Shown: positions 6,108 through 6,998 of the stretch, in pieces
Numbering within the stretch: position 1 is the first letter of the stretch
How the letters are laid out: every line of letters begins with the position of its first letter
Assembly: GCA_934675115.1 (NCBI GenBank)
Contig: CAKUPH010000101.1
Coordinates: forward strand, 1-6,998
Length of the DNA stretch: 6,998 bases
Direction: 5' to 3'
Source: an uncultured Oscillospiraceae bacterium
GTDB lineage: Bacteria > Bacillota > Clostridia > Oscillospirales > Oscillospiraceae
Notes under the pieces: generated by a model
What the model was told of the DNA's origin: nothing
Databases searched by the model: none
Seen by the model: only the letters and a program-made list of their open reading frames with translations
Made by a program: the position numbers and the translations under genes

Positions 6108-6869
6108 TCAGCCCTCCGGCGGCGCCGAAAGGCTCTTGTAGAAATCAAGGGTGCGGAAGCCCCGCTCCAGCCGGGTCATGAGGTACGCCTCGGCGGCGTC
6201 CCCCAGCCGGGTCAGGGAGTCCTCGTCCACGCGGAAGGAAAACAGCCGCTTGGGACTGCCCCAGACGATGTGCCGCAGAGCGGCCAGCGCCGCCGGGGTC
6301 AGCGGCATGGAGATGCCGTCCCCCACCCCCGCCCGGCAGGCGGCGCAGTGGAGCACGCCTTCACCCAGATGGAGCCTTGGCTCCTCCGGGTCCTCCCTGC
6401 CGCAGACGGCGCAGGCGTCGATCATTGGCTCATACCCCGCCAGCGCCATGGCCCGCCACTCAAAGGCGGCCTTCACCTGCCGGAGGGGCACATCCAGCGC
6501 GTCCAGCGCGTGAAGGCTGTTGAGGATGAGGGACAAAAGCTCCGGCTCGCTCTGGCCCTCCTCGGCCAGCGTCTCGGAGACCTCGGCAAGGTAGCTGGCC
6601 AGCGACAGCTTGTCCAGATCCCGGCGGACGGCGTCGAACTGCCGCTCGGCGGACGCCTCCTTGACAGCCCAGCGGCCCTTGTACTCGTACAGCGTCAGCT
6701 CCGACCACACCAGCAGCTGGCACGCCGCAGCGATGGGACTGCCCTTTTTGCGGCAGCCCCGGGCGGACACGGTGAGCTTGCCCCCGTCGGCGGTGAGCAC
6801 CGTGAGGATCTTGTCCGATTCCTTGTAGTTGACTTCCCTCAGCACGAGGGCTTTTGTGGTGAGGTGCAT
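6108..6869 (-). CDS. recO: DNA repair protein RecO
   Basis: RecO works with RecR (and RecF) to load RecA onto SSB-coated single-stranded DNA and to anneal strands. The 253-residue protein has the usual length. The N-terminal OB-fold part (about 1-80) begins with the typical TKALVLREVNYKESDKILTV-like strand pattern; a helical central part follows, and a four-cysteine zinc-binding site, CAVC (153-156) and CAAC (175-178), sits inside the C-terminal domain, as in other Gram-positive RecO proteins. The family-typical FRTLDFYKSL lies near the end. ATG 6869 is preceded by AAGGAG (6880-6875) with a short five-base spacer. RecO genes in Firmicutes usually follow era, which may lie beyond the right edge. 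No clear promoter is seen directly upstream: a TATAAA at 6895-6890 lacks a -35 partner and would leave almost no leader. Confidence 0.95.
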   Translation of the reverse strand: MHLTTKALVLREVNYKESDKILTVLTADGGKLTVSARGCRKKGSPIAAACQLLVWSELTLYEYKGRWAVKEASAERQFDAVRRDLDKLSLASYLAEVSETLAEEGQSEPELLSLILNSLHALDALDVPLRQVKAAFEWRAMALAGYEPMIDACAVCGREDPEEPRLHLGEGVLHCAACRAGVGDGISMPLTPAALAALRHIVWGSPKRLFSFRVDEDSLTRLGDAAEAYLMTRLERGFRTLDFYKSLSAPPEG

Positions 6870-6896
6870 GGATGCTCCTTTTTGTATTCTTTATAT

Positions 6897-6939
6897 TCGC
6901 CGGAAAATCGGCGATGATTTTGGTGCGTCCTGCGGACGC
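6897..6939. repeat. Two adjacent hairpins upstream of recO
   Basis: TCGCCG (6897-6902) pairs with CGGCGA (6909-6914) around a 6-base loop, and GCGTCC (6925-6930) pairs with GGACGC (6934-6939) around a 3-base loop. They stand 10 bases apart in non-coding sequence ahead of the recO ribosome binding site. Neither has a U-tract suited to termination toward recO. With the next inverted repeat they form a row of three stems. Confidence 0.45.
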
Positions 6940-6947
6940 TCCGCTGG

Positions 6948-6977
6948 GGTAACTTTCTGTACGCACAGAAAGTCACC
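6948..6977. repeat. Long inverted repeat, REP/MITE-like intergenic element (candidate)
   Basis: A 9-base perfect stem ACTTTCTGT/ACAGAAAGT (6952-6960 with 6965-6973) has a 4-base loop ACGC and extends to 13 pairs (6948-6977) with one mismatch. The arm context GGT-ACTTTCTGT and ACAGAAAGT-ACC resembles dispersed intergenic palindromes I recall from gut Oscillospiraceae genomes; I cannot confirm copy number from one window. The element continues toward the right edge in GC-rich sequence. Confidence 0.5.
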
Positions 6978-6998
6978 AAAGAAGCGCACAGGGGATAA

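Noticed and set aside
6890..6895. TATAAA as -10 element of a recO promoter
   Set aside because: No -35-like sequence lies 16-18 bases upstream, and the implied transcription start would leave only a few bases before the ribosome binding site.
6460..6966. Minus-strand 168-codon frame overlapping recO and its upstream hairpins
   Set aside because: It is in a different frame from recO over most of its length and its composition (Arg/Gly/Ala/Pro-rich) is typical of a frame-shifted GC-rich gene.

Overview
The window looks like a chromosomal housekeeping segment of a GC-rich Clostridia-type Firmicute, most likely Oscillospiraceae/Ruminococcaceae-like. This rests on AGGAGG-type ribosome binding sites, a Firmicute HPr with both His15 and Ser46, a MutS2 with a C-terminal Smr domain, mraZ-rsmH leading a division cluster, and a coiled-coil gene of clostridial type behind coaD. 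The placement is inference from gene content and codon style. All eight genes are on the minus strand, so transcription runs from high to low coordinates. The many long plus-strand open frames are shadows caused by high GC.

Layout in transcription order. (1) 6998-6870: a spacer holding three consecutive hairpins, then recO (6869-6108) and mutS2 (6090-3703), which are tightly spaced; the recO stop codon sits just ahead of the mutS2 ribosome binding site. A spacer of about 210 bases follows, with a possible 3' hairpin after mutS2 and a good sigma-A-type promoter for the next gene. (2) ptsH (HPr, 3492-3229) is followed at once by a strong intrinsic terminator (3213-3185). (3) rsmD (3139-2594), coaD (2591-2088) and an uncharacterised coiled-coil gene (2082-1567) have abutting ends and form one operon that ends in a strong terminator (1532-1495). 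(4) A spacer of about 320 bases without a gene holds a candidate LexA-type palindrome, the mraZ promoter and repeated GGAG boxes. mraZ (1244-828) and rsmH (824 to beyond the left edge, partial) follow and open the division and cell-wall cluster.

Functionally the segment links DNA recombination and ribosome rescue (recO, mutS2), sugar phosphotransfer and carbon control (HPr), 16S rRNA methylation (RsmD, RsmH), coenzyme A synthesis (CoaD) and the autoregulated start of the division cluster (MraZ). No mobile element, CRISPR array, tRNA or rRNA is visible. I do not see a new multi-gene system. The points most worth checking are the non-coding signals (the LexA-like box, the MraZ box array and the hairpin cluster at the right edge), a Trp-for-Gly change in the second MraZ motif, and the unnamed coiled-coil gene.
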